A stretch of 64,000 bases of DNA from Hyphomicrobiales bacterium (GTDB taxonomy: Bacteria > Pseudomonadota > Alphaproteobacteria > Rhizobiales > Rhizobiaceae), in NCBI GenBank assembly GCA_900466945.1, contig UBNV01000010.1, forward strand, positions 310,001-374,000, given 5' to 3'. The position numbers were made by a program, and so were the translations under genes. The notes beneath the pieces are model-generated. The model searched no databases. It had not been told where the DNA came from and was given only the letters and a program-made list of their open reading frames with translations. Positions 1 to 8,700 of the stretch are shown in pieces. The stretch's first letter is position 1. Every line of letters begins with the position of its first letter.

Positions 1-220
1 TAGCCTGAGCGGAGAGCGCCACGGCAACGACGAGCGTAAACGGGTTGACGTGCTCCAGCTCGCCCTTGGGCTCAGGCCTCTGGATCGAGAAGCGGCGGAA
101 AATCTCCTCCAGTTCTGCGCGGGAATAGGCCGTGCGACGGCGTGCCGCTGGCTTGCGGCGGGTCGTCGGATTTGACTTTTTCAAGGTTTGGGTGCTGGAT
201 TTCGGCGTCGGATCGGTCAT
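1..220 (-). CDS. nth: Endonuclease III, N-terminal part only (gene runs off the left edge)
   Basis: The reverse strand starts with ATG at 218-220 and reads open to the window edge (73 codons). After a basic, Ser/Thr/Arg/Lys-rich leader of about 35 residues comes the block YSRAELEEIFRRFSIQRPEP, then a segment ending FTLVVAVALSAQA, which matches the first conserved helix of endonuclease III, the base-excision DNA glycosylase/AP lyase for oxidised pyrimidines. The HhH motif, catalytic Lys/Asp and Fe-S cluster lie outside the window. The start codon is only 25 bp from the divergent start at 246, so its promoter probably overlaps the neighbouring gene. The basic leader makes an internal start possible. 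The family call rests on a short segment. Confidence 0.82.
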   Translation of the reverse strand, partial: MTDPTPKSSTQTLKKSNPTTRRKPAARRRTAYSRAELEEIFRRFSIQRPEPKGELEHVNPFTLVVAVALSAQA

Positions 221-245
221 GCAAAATCTATAGTCGGGTGCGATC

Positions 246-740
246 ATGGAAGGCAATGTCGAGCAGGCTGCGGACCAGCCAATTTTCGCAGCGGAGCTGA
301 CGCCCTATCGGTCACTCGGCCCGAAAGGGTATCGCATTCTCTTCGCCATCACCGGCACCGTCTGCCTCGTGCATGCGGTCTTCTTCATGATGACGGGTGC
401 CTGGCCGATCGGCCTGTTCTTCGGGCTCGACTTTCTGCTGCTCTACGGCGCCTTCTGGCTAAACTATCGGGCAGCGCGCGCCCGCGAAGAGGTGACCGTT
501 TCACGCACCAGCCTTTCCATCCGCAAGTTCACGCCGACGGGACGGATGACTGAACACACCTTCAAGACGCTCTGGGCCCGCTTCTTCGTCCAGCGGCACG
601 AGGAATTCGGCATTACCTCTATGGCTGTTGCGGGAGAGGGGCGGCAGACGGACATTGGCTCCTTCCTCAACCCTGATGATCGCGAGAGTTTCGCCAAGGC
701 ATTCAAGGCGGCATTGGCAACGGCCAAGCAACGGATCTGA
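246..740 (+). CDS. DUF2244 family membrane protein
   Basis: This 164-residue protein has two closely spaced hydrophobic segments at about residues 30-52 and 54-72, joined by a short loop, followed by a soluble C-terminal domain of about 90 residues. That layout and motifs such as FWLNYRAARAREEV and ARFFVQRHEEFG fit the DUF2244 family, whose role is unknown. It is probably an inner-membrane protein with a cytoplasmic C-terminal domain. It diverges from nth with only 25 bp between start codons. The ribosome-binding site before the ATG is weak. No catalytic residues are evident. Confidence 0.8.
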   Translation: MEGNVEQAADQPIFAAELTPYRSLGPKGYRILFAITGTVCLVHAVFFMMTGAWPIGLFFGLDFLLLYGAFWLNYRAARAREEVTVSRTSLSIRKFTPTGRMTEHTFKTLWARFFVQRHEEFGITSMAVAGEGRQTDIGSFLNPDDRESFAKAFKAALATAKQRI

Positions 741-821
741 CGTCTCGCGGCGGTGGTGCAAGAAACGGGTGGCATGCGACCGCCGCCCGTGGTGAAGTCA
801 CCCCCAGATGAGGAATTTGCC

Positions 822-1706
822 ATGACGCTCGCCCAACAGATCGACCTTTCCCGCACCACCGATATCACGCCCGAGGGCTCCGACTATGAGACCGTGCGGC
901 AGGTGATCGAGATGCTGACACTCGACTATCAGAGCCAGCCGTCGCTGGAACTGATCGCCGAGCGGCTCGACCAGTCGCCGACGCAGTTGCAGAAGACGTT
1001 CACGCGCTGGGCGGGCCTTTCGCCCAAGGCCTTTCTGCAGGCGGTCACCCTCGACCATGCCAAACGCTTGCTGGGTCGCGAAGAACTGCCGCTGCTCGAG
1101 ACGTCGCTGGAACTCGGCCTTTCCGGCCCAGGCCGCCTGCATGACCTCTTCGTCACCCACGAGGCGATGAGCCCGGGCGAATGGAAGGCGCGCGGCGCGG
1201 GACTTACCATCCGCTATGGCTATCACCCATCGCCCTTTGGGCTGGCGCTTGTGATGATCACCGACCGCGGGCTGGCAGGGCTCGCCTTTGCTGATGCCGG
1301 CGGCGAGGTCGCCTGTTTCGACGATATGGCACAGCGCTGGCCGAATGCGCATTATGTTGAGGATATCCAAGCGACGGCGCCCTTTGCGGCGCGCGTCTTC
1401 CACCCCGAGCGCTGGTCGGCGGAGGAACCCTTGCGTGTTGTCTTGATCGGGTCGGATTTCCAGATCCGCGTCTGGGAAAGTCTTCTCCAGATCCCGCTCG
1501 GCCGGGCCGTCACCTATTCCGACATCGCCCAGAAGATCGGCCAGCCGACCGCCAGCCGTGCCGTGGGTACCGCTGTCGGCCGCAACCCGATCTCCTTTGT
1601 CGTGCCGTGCCACCGGGCGCTCGGCAAGAGCGGTGCGCTGACGGGCTATCACTGGGGCTTGACGCGCAAGCGGGCGATGCTCGGCTGGGAGGCGGGGAAG
1701 AGGTGA
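822..1706 (+). CDS. Ada-like protein: AraC-type HTH fused to O6-methylguanine-DNA methyltransferase
   Basis: From the ATG at 822, preceded by AGGA at 811-814, this gives 294 residues; GTG at 753 and ATG at 774 are possible upstream starts without clear ribosome sites. The N-terminal third is an AraC-family double helix-turn-helix (about residues 20-105). A short linker and the alkyltransferase ribonuclease-like fold follow, then the catalytic domain with the methyl-acceptor motif VVPCHRALG (Cys about residue 263) and the ending LTGYHWGLTRKRAMLGWE. It lacks the zinc-binding N-terminal methylphosphotriester domain of true Ada, so the usual sensing cysteine is missing and regulation must differ. 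It likely repairs O6-alkylguanine by suicidal transfer and may activate genes. It converges on the next gene. Confidence 0.88.
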   Translation: MTLAQQIDLSRTTDITPEGSDYETVRQVIEMLTLDYQSQPSLELIAERLDQSPTQLQKTFTRWAGLSPKAFLQAVTLDHAKRLLGREELPLLETSLELGLSGPGRLHDLFVTHEAMSPGEWKARGAGLTIRYGYHPSPFGLALVMITDRGLAGLAFADAGGEVACFDDMAQRWPNAHYVEDIQATAPFAARVFHPERWSAEEPLRVVLIGSDFQIRVWESLLQIPLGRAVTYSDIAQKIGQPTASRAVGTAVGRNPISFVVPCHRALGKSGALTGYHWGLTRKRAMLGWEAGKR

Positions 1707-1725
1707 TGGCTCGGCGGAAGCCCGT

Positions 1726-2679
1726 TCAGCGGGCCTGTCGTGTTGCCTCGATGCGCAGGATGTTCTCTGGCGTGTCCTTTTCGCTGCGCCGCCACGGCAG
1801 TTCCGCTTCGTCTGAAGGGCGAAGAAGTGCTGTCACGGTCTCGTTGCAGCTCTGCACTTCATAGCCAGCGCGGGCCGCGAGTGCACGCAGGGTGCCCTCG
1901 GAGAAATCACAGACATGGGCGAGGTGGAAATAGGACTTCAGGTCGTTCTTGTAGTCGCCTTCCGCCACCATGTTTATGCCCGGCACCTCGATGAAGAGAT
2001 AATCCTGCGCCGACATCAGCGACTTGATCTGCTTCAGCGATGCCAGCGGATCATGGGTGTGCTCGAGCACATGCGACAGCAAGAACAGGCGTGGCCCATC
2101 CGGCAGATGCGTGGGATATTCCGAGACCTCAAGGTCGAGGCCGAGTGTCTCCTTGCCGTAGCGGATCGCCTCGACGTCGAGGTCACAACCTTGGACGCTG
2201 CGGCAATGCGGCTTGAAGGTGTCTAGAATGCCTCCGGACGAGCAACCCATCTCGATGACCGCGACATTGGCCAGTCGGCTCGCGGCTTCTGTCGACTTGA
2301 GAAACTCCAGAAAACGTCTGCCCTTATCGTGCTGCTCTTCCACGAGGCGCGCGTGATCGACGTCCACCCGTTTCGTGTAGAGACGACGATAGTGATCACG
2401 GTAAAAGGCGTTGAGGAAATCCTTCTTCACCGCAGGGCTTGTCTGCACGAGGCCGCAGCGGTCGCAGATCTGCTTGTCCAGATCGAAGCCGTAGCGGTCA
2501 CCTTCGCAAATCAGCGTGAATTCGCTTCCGCCGCACAGGACACAAGGCCGGTTGTCGAGACCCTGTTCGAGGTAGAGGCTACGTACGGCGTTGATGCTTT
2601 TCGAGCGGCTACTGGTCAGGCGCCGCAGGAAGGCGAAGGTTTTGCCGTAACGGAAGTGACGAAGAAGACGCTGAGCCAA
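1726..2679 (-). CDS. Class I SAM-dependent methyltransferase with N-terminal zinc ribbon
   Basis: This 317-residue protein carries two CxxC pairs at residues 46/49 and 72/75 (CVLC, CDRC), a probable zinc ribbon. A Rossmann methyltransferase core follows, with the SAM-binding stretch VIEMGCSSGG at about residues 141-150 and FLLSHVLEHTHDPLASL as motif IV and following helix. This is the Methyltransf_23-like arrangement common in sugar and cell-envelope methyltransferases. The substrate cannot be told from sequence. The first in-frame start after the upstream TAG is TTG at 2679, preceded by GGGG. It ends 19 bp from the convergent Ada-like gene and shares no operon with other genes. Confidence 0.8.
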   Translation of the reverse strand: MAQRLLRHFRYGKTFAFLRRLTSSRSKSINAVRSLYLEQGLDNRPCVLCGGSEFTLICEGDRYGFDLDKQICDRCGLVQTSPAVKKDFLNAFYRDHYRRLYTKRVDVDHARLVEEQHDKGRRFLEFLKSTEAASRLANVAVIEMGCSSGGILDTFKPHCRSVQGCDLDVEAIRYGKETLGLDLEVSEYPTHLPDGPRLFLLSHVLEHTHDPLASLKQIKSLMSAQDYLFIEVPGINMVAEGDYKNDLKSYFHLAHVCDFSEGTLRALAARAGYEVQSCNETVTALLRPSDEAELPWRRSEKDTPENILRIEATRQAR

Positions 2680-2745
2680 GATGCTTACCCCGAGCAGTGA
2701 CGATGTATTCTCCTAGTGGGCGGATTTGCCACCGTCAAACGCTCT

Positions 2746-3723
2746 TCACTCCGCCATTCCCAGCAGCTCTCGCGCCGCCGCCTCATCCGTGATCAGCGTG
2801 TTGCAGCCGATCCTTCTGATCGTTGCGCGGATGGCCTTGGCGCGGTGAGCGCCGCCCGAAGACAGCACGATGTGCTTGGACTTCTTTAGCGTATCAAGAT
2901 CGACCGACATCACTCGCTCGTTGATGGGATGGGCGACGGACTTTCCGTCTGCATCGAGGAAGTTGAACATGGTGTCGCAGACGCAGCCGGCGCCGACGAG
3001 TTCTGTCAAGGTCTGGTGGCTGATGAAGCCTTCGGAGAGCGAGGTGGAATGCGGGCCTATGTCGCCGCAAGAGACGATGGCGAGGTCGAGGTTTTCGGCG
3101 AGGTCGTAGATCGCCTTCAAGCCGCAGTCTTCGATCAGCGCCCTTTTGGTGGCGACGGAATCGACCAGAAGTGGTGCGAGGAACATATAGCATTCGGCGC
3201 CGAGCTGGCTCGCCAGTCGCCAGGTGTAGTCGATCGGATTGGTCTGGCGGACGGCCACGATCCCGCCAAGCAGCGAGACCACCTTGCAGTTTTCCCGGCC
3301 GGGTGACCGGAAACCGGCCAACGAGGCAGTCATGGTACGGCCCCAGCCGACGCCGATCGTCATGTCGTTGGTGATGACTTCGGTCAGGAACTGCCCGAGG
3401 GCTAGGCCGACGGCCTTGGCGATCGAGGCGGCATCGTGGCTGTCCGGCGAGGGGACGACCACGGCTTCGTCCAGGCCGTAAGCCTTCTCCAGCCGGACGG
3501 CGAGGTCGACGCAGTCGGCGACGCCATCGCTGATCCAGATCTGTACCTCGGCGCGTTTTCTCGCCTCGTCCAGCATGCGGATGACCGTCGACCGGCTGAT
3601 GCCGAGGCGGTCGGCCACGTCCTTCTGCGTCAGGCCCTCGTTGTAGTATAGCCAGGCAGCCCGGATGCGCAGCGCGGCTGCGTCCGAAAGGGTGGTGTGG
3701 GTCTCGCGTCGGAGTTTTGCCAA
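2746..3723 (-). CDS. SorC-family sugar-responsive transcriptional regulator
   Basis: The 325-residue protein has an N-terminal helix-turn-helix at residues 31-54 (LTQKDVADRLGISRSTVIRM) and a long sugar-phosphate-binding domain of the SorC/CggR type, with IGVGWGRTM and VVSLLGGIV blocks typical of the family. Such regulators respond to phosphorylated sugars. It is transcribed away from transaldolase across a 176-bp gap, so control of tal and of itself is the simplest inference. The start is TTG at 3721-3723, preceded by GAGAGAG; no in-frame ATG exists nearby. Confidence 0.87.
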   Translation of the reverse strand: MAKLRRETHTTLSDAAALRIRAAWLYYNEGLTQKDVADRLGISRSTVIRMLDEARKRAEVQIWISDGVADCVDLAVRLEKAYGLDEAVVVPSPDSHDAASIAKAVGLALGQFLTEVITNDMTIGVGWGRTMTASLAGFRSPGRENCKVVSLLGGIVAVRQTNPIDYTWRLASQLGAECYMFLAPLLVDSVATKRALIEDCGLKAIYDLAENLDLAIVSCGDIGPHSTSLSEGFISHQTLTELVGAGCVCDTMFNFLDADGKSVAHPINERVMSVDLDTLKKSKHIVLSSGGAHRAKAIRATIRRIGCNTLITDEAAARELLGMAE

Positions 3724-3792
3724 GATCTCTCTCGAATGGGGAACTTCCAGGCACCACTATCCGTTTCAATGATACTTATGTCAAATTCAAAG

Positions 3793-3831
3793 GACATATG
3801 TCTTGACTTTGCCGTGTTCTGACGGTGATAG
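3793..3831 (+). promoter_or_regulatory. Putative tal promoter with an adjoining palindrome
   Basis: A perfect 10-bp palindrome GACATATGTC (3793-3802) directly abuts a TTGACT -35 element (3803-3808). A weak -10-like TGATAG lies 17 bp further on (3826-3831). The site sits in the gap between the divergent SorC regulator and tal, where an operator is expected. The -35 is good but the -10 is poor, so the promoter assignment is tentative. Confidence 0.4.
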
Positions 3832-3899
3832 TCCGGGCAACAAGACCGGCGGTCCACCATCGGTCGCCAACCCTTTTCGCTGAGCCGAAGGATGATCTG

Positions 3900-4856
3900 A
3901 TGACCTCGAAACTCGAACAGCTTCGTTCCATGACGACCGTGGTCGCCGATACCGGTGACATCGAGGCCGTCCGCCGCCTGAAGCCGGTCGATTGCACCAC
4001 CAATCCGTCGATCGTTCTGAAGGCGCTCGGCACCGATGCGTTCAAGGATGCCTTCCAGGAAGCAATCACCTGGGGCAAGGCCAAGGGCGGCCAGGATGAT
4101 GCCGTGATCGGCGCAATTGCCGACCGCATGGCGATATCCGTTGGTGCTGCCTTGGCTGAACTCGTCCCGGGCCGCGTGTCCACCGAGGTCGATGCCGACC
4201 TCTCCTTCGACACCAAGGCGTCGATCGACAAGGCGCACCAGATCATCGCCGGCTACAAGGAGCGCGGCATCGAGAAGGATCGAATCCTAATCAAGCTCGC
4301 CTCCACCTGGGAAGGCATTCGCGCTGCCGAAGTGCTACAGAAGGAAGGCATCGACTGCAATCTGACGCTGCTCTTCTCCAAGGCCCAGGCGATTGCCTGC
4401 GCGGAAGCCAAGGTGTTTTTGATCTCGCCCTTCGTCGGTCGCATTCTCGACTGGTACAAGAAGTCGACCGGTGAGGATTACACGTCCGAAACCGATCCGG
4501 GCGTTGTCTCTGTCCGCTCGATCTACAACTATTACAAGGCAAACGGCATCGGCACGATCGTCATGGGCGCTTCCTTCCGCAATGCCGGCGAAATCGAAGC
4601 GCTGGCCGGTTGCGACCGGTTGACGATCAGCCCGCAGCTGCTGGACGAACTGAATGCGGACCAGGGCACGCTTGCCCGCGCGCTGTCGCCGGATACGGTC
4701 AAGGCCGAGCCGCATGTCTCGCTCGACGAGAAGGCTTTCCGCTGGGCGATGAACCAGGACGCGATGGCGACCGAGAAGCTGGCGGAAGGCATTCGCGGGT
4801 TTGCCAAGGATATGGATACGCTGCGCGGCCAGATCGCCAAGGCACTGGCTGCCTGA
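3900..4856 (+). CDS. tal: Transaldolase (pentose phosphate pathway)
   Basis: The ATG at 3900 is preceded by AAGGA and gives 318 residues, the same size as E. coli TalB. Numbering coincides with TalB: Asp17, Asn35 (in DCTTNPS), Glu96 ([10 protein letters not shown]) and Schiff-base Lys132 ([11 protein letters not shown]) are all present. It moves a dihydroxyacetone unit between sedoheptulose 7-phosphate and glyceraldehyde 3-phosphate in the cytoplasm. The gene stands alone, divergent from a SorC regulator. A hairpin follows the stop. With xylA/xylB and KDPG aldolase in the window, it fits pentose-based carbon flow. Confidence 0.97.
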   Translation: MTSKLEQLRSMTTVVADTGDIEAVRRLKPVDCTTNPSIVLKALGTDAFKDAFQEAITWGKAKGGQDDAVIGAIADRMAISVGAALAELVPGRVSTEVDADLSFDTKASIDKAHQIIAGYKERGIEKDRILIKLASTWEGIRAAEVLQKEGIDCNLTLLFSKAQAIACAEAKVFLISPFVGRILDWYKKSTGEDYTSETDPGVVSVRSIYNYYKANGIGTIVMGASFRNAGEIEALAGCDRLTISPQLLDELNADQGTLARALSPDTVKAEPHVSLDEKAFRWAMNQDAMATEKLAEGIRGFAKDMDTLRGQIAKALAA

Positions 4857-4890
4857 TCGCGCAACCGATCCGCCACTTCAGAGTTGGGTG

Positions 4891-4921
4891 ATGGCCGTGG
4901 CGAGAGCTGCGGCCATTTTCT
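4891..4921 (+). terminator. Rho-independent terminator after tal
   Basis: ATGGCCG (4891-4897) pairs with CGGCCAT around a purine-rich loop and is followed by TTTTCT. It lies about 35 bp past the tal stop. Confidence 0.55.
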
Positions 4922-4949
4922 ATTCGGCAATCATCGACGGAGGAAGGAT

Positions 4950-5342
4950 ATGGCGATCATCACGGGCGGTTGCGCCTGCGGCAAGGTGCGGTTCGAGGCG
5001 GAGGGTGAGCCGGATCGGGTCGGCATCTGCCATTGTCTCGACTGCCGGAAGTATCACGGAGCGCTATTCTATGCTGCGGCGATCTATCCGGATAATCAGG
5101 TAAAGGTCACAGGCGAGGCGCGGATGTATGACGGCCGATACTTCTGCCCGACCTGCGGCTCCCGCGTCTTCAATCGCAGCGGTGAAGAAGTCGAGCTTCA
5201 TCTCGGGTCTCTCGACGACATCAATGTGTTTCAGCCGAGCTACGAACTCTGGACTGTCAGGCGGGAGAGCTGGCTGCCGGAGTTTCCGGTGGAGCAGCGC
5301 CACGAGCAGGATCGGCCGGGTGAGGGGCGTGAGGCGGATTGA
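4950..5342 (+). CDS. GFA/CENP-V family zinc protein
   Basis: A strong GGAGGAAGG precedes the ATG at 4950; the product has 130 residues. The cysteine layout is that of the GFA (glutathione-dependent formaldehyde-activating) fold: C8-x-C10 (CACG), C27-x-C29-x2-C32 (CHCLDC) and C66-x2-C69 (CPTC), which bind structural and catalytic zinc. Members were named for scavenging S-hydroxymethylglutathione, but most have no proven reaction, and that activity has been questioned. No formaldehyde dehydrogenase is adjacent, so the substrate stays open. The last 15 residues are charged and look disordered. Confidence 0.85.
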   Translation: MAIITGGCACGKVRFEAEGEPDRVGICHCLDCRKYHGALFYAAAIYPDNQVKVTGEARMYDGRYFCPTCGSRVFNRSGEEVELHLGSLDDINVFQPSYELWTVRRESWLPEFPVEQRHEQDRPGEGREAD

Positions 5343-5793
5343 AGCGGCAGGGTCGGCCAGATGCTACGGTTTGCCTCCGTGGCGACTTCGCATCAATCGC
5401 GGGTAGTGTGGTTTTGATCCGACCCTGGGCTGCAGGAATTGCTGCCTACAAGATTGACGAAGGGTTAATTTTTGCGTCATATCGCACCGATGACGAGCCT
5501 CCGAATCCGCATGGGATTCGCGGAGGCCAGGGGCGGGATTTTCCGCCTTGCGTCATTGTCATGGCGGGGGAAGCAGAGACCAGCTCTGCTGCATGATGCC
5601 CGATCCAACGCCAGGCTCTTCAGAGCCATGTTTCCACTGAAAATTGCGTCCGCAGCCGCACTGCCAGATGTCGCTCGTATTTCAGCGCGCGCCTCGCAGA
5701 AGCCGCCGGGCTAACGCGTCAAACCGGGGCAGACGCGCGCCCCGTTTGGGGTCGCAATCCGTTTTTGATCCAAATTTCCTAGGGCGGACGTTG
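5343..5793 (+). other. 451-bp intergenic region before the octapeptide-repeat gene
   Basis: No convincing gene is visible; the short open frames have no ribosome site and no family features. A candidate promoter is TTGACG (5454-5459), 17 bp, TCATAT (5477-5482). That would leave a leader of about 300 nt before the ATG at 5794. The repeat frame stays open upstream to 5644, but that stretch is not repetitive and has a different composition, so it is treated as untranslated. Confidence 0.4.
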
Positions 5794-8700
5794 ATGGCTA
5801 CGATCATTCCTTCGATGAGCATCACTCAGATCAGGACACTGGCGACATCGACGATCGCGGCTTTCTCCAGTGAAGACGTCAATGCGCTGAGCTCCGCTCA
5901 GATCGGCGCAATGTCGTCGAAGCAGATCTCGGCCTTCCAGACGGATGATTTCGATAATCTGTCATCCAGCCAGTTGCGCGCCGTTTCGGCTGCTGCGGTG
6001 CGCGGATTGACCATGGATCAGCTCGCCGTCATCGACAGTGCCAAGATGATTGGGCTGCAGAGCGGTCAGCTCGGTGCGCTCTCTTCAGCCCAGATCGCGG
6101 CGCTTTCGCCCGACCAGTTCGATGCCCTGTCGACATCGCAACTGAATGCGCTGACCAGTGCGGCGCTTGCCGGTCTTGGCACGGAGGATATGGCAACCCT
6201 CACCTCAACCGAGCTATCCGTTCTGTCCACGCGCGCGCTGGCCGGTCTGTCCCCCGCCAATTTTGCTGCATTGACCAGCATTCAGATCTCCGGTCTCACC
6301 TCGGCCCAAATTGCATCTTTGCCGACCGCCGTCGTTGCCGGCCTGACCACCAGCCAGATCGACGGGCTTTCGGCGTTGCAGGTCTCTGGTCTGACCTCGC
6401 GCCAGATTTCGGTGCTCACGACCGACAAGCTGGCCTCATTCGGAACCGACCAGATCGTCGGACTGAGGAGCAGCGCGATCGCGGCCCTGTCGTCGGCGCA
6501 GGTAGCAGCACTCTCGACGCAGCAGATCGATGTGTTGACGACCGGCCAGCTTGCTGCGCTCACCTCTGGCGCGATCAAAGGCCTGGGTACTGACGATATC
6601 GATGTGCTGTCCGCAGACGATGTCGCGGCCATTGCGACGCGAAGCCTGGCCGGCCTTTCGGTCGACGTTTTTGCCTCGCTCGGTTCCGCACAGCTGACCG
6701 GCCTGACTTCGGCCAAGATCGCGGCCTTGACCACGGCGCAGATCGCGTCGCTGACATCCGATCAGGTCGACGGCCTTGCGTCAGCCCAGCTTGCCGGTCT
6801 GTCGAGTGCTCAAGTTAATGCGCTGAACTCCGGCACCCTGCTCTCGCTCAGCACTCTGCAGATCAGTGGTCTCACCACCCGCGTGATTGCCATGCTCGGG
6901 TCGGCCAAGATTGCCGCGCTCGATAGCGCCCAGGTCGCGGCCCTCTCGACCGTGCAGCTTGCCGCCCTCTCCTCGTCGGGCGTGGCCGGGCTGGGGACCG
7001 ACGATCTCGCGAATTTCTCGTCCACCGAACTCGCGGCTCTGAACTCCCGTGCCCTGCAGGCGCTGACGACAGTCCAGATCGCCAGCCTGCTCTCGGCTCA
7101 GCTGACGGCGCTCTCCAGCGGCCAGATCGCGAGCCTGACGACAGCCCAGGTGGCGGCACTCAACAGCAGTCAGATCGACGGTTTGAGCACCGCCCAGGTT
7201 GCGGCGCTCGGGTCCGCCCAGATTGTTGCTCTCGGCAACGTCAACATCACCACGCTTTCGACCGAGCAGATAGCCGCACTGAACAGCCGTGCCATCGGTG
7301 CGCTCACCAGCGCCCAGCTCGATGCGATGACCAGCGACCAGATTGCGGCGCTGACATCGGCCCAGATCGCCGCGCTCTCGTCGAGCGACGTTGCGGCACT
7401 CTCGGCCAGCGACCTGGAGACATTCTCGACGAACGAGTTCGCCGCACTGACCTCCGCTGCCATCCATGGCATCTCCACTTCTGTCATCGGCACCCTGTCG
7501 ACCACGCTGATCGCCGCGATGAACACGCGGGCAGTCGCGGCTCTCGCCTCAGGGCAGGTTGTGGCCATGACCTCGGCGCAGATCGCCAGCCTGTCGAGCG
7601 CCCAGATTGCGGCCCTGTCGTCCACGTCGGTCGCAGCGCTCGGGTCCGATGATCTCTCCACCTTCGATTCCGCCGACATCGCCGCGCTGCAGTCTCGTTC
7701 GCTGGCCGGCCTGACGACCGGTGCGTTCTCCAGCCTGACCTCGAGCCAGCTGGTCGCTCTTACCTCTGCCCAGATCGCAGCTCTCTCGACCGCCGTGATT
7801 GGCTCGCTGCAGAGCATTCAGCTGAATGCCCTGACCACGAGCCAGATCGCCACGCTGTCGTCGAGCCAGATCGCGGCGCTCTCCAGCACTGCACTTGCAT
7901 TGCTCGACACGGCGCAGATCAGGGCGATTAGCACGCGTGGCATTGCGGCTCTGACGTCCCAACAGATTTCTGCCCTGAGCACGGCGACCTTCGATGCGCT
8001 TACGAGCACGCAACTGGGTGCGCTGAGTTCGTCGGCCATTCGCGCCCTGACCACCGGTGCCATCGGTACCCTGACACCTTCCGAGATCGCCACCCTGCCG
8101 TCTGGTGTCATCGGCGCGCTTTCGAGCAGCGGCATCGCGGCGCTGACATCCGACCAGATTTCGAGCCTGACCGCCGCTCAGGTCGCAGCACTGACATCAG
8201 GGCAAATCGACGTCCTAACCAGCGCTCAGATCGATGCCCTCTCCACAGCCGCGGTGGCCGGGCTCACCAGCGCCCAGGTGCGGTCGTTGACACCAGAGCA
8301 GTTCGGATCGCTGTCGAGCGAACAAATGCAATCCTTGAGCACGCTTGCGCTCGCTGACCTTGGCAGCACTCTCTGGTCTGCGGTCGGCAGCGCAGAATTT
8401 GCCGCTCTTTCGACGTCGCAACTTGCAGCGCTTGGAAGTGCGCCGCTCGCCTCTGCTCAGCTCGATACGCTGACCTCGTCGGAACTTGCCGTATTGAGCA
8501 GCCGAACGATTGCCTCCATCGCTCCATCTGCCTTCGCCACTCTTGATACCACCCAGCTGGCCGGGCTCACGTCTGGACAGGCTTCCGCGCTGACCACGGC
8601 GCAGATCGCTGCCCTCAACAGCACGCAATTCGACGGTCTGACATCGGCCGCGATCGGTGCCTTGTCCAGCGCGCAGTTGCGGGCCCTGACGTCCGATACG

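Noticed and set aside
5644-5793. Upstream 50-codon extension of the octapeptide-repeat protein
   Set aside because: It is Arg-rich, not repetitive, has no ribosome site, and the ATG at 5794 has a good one.
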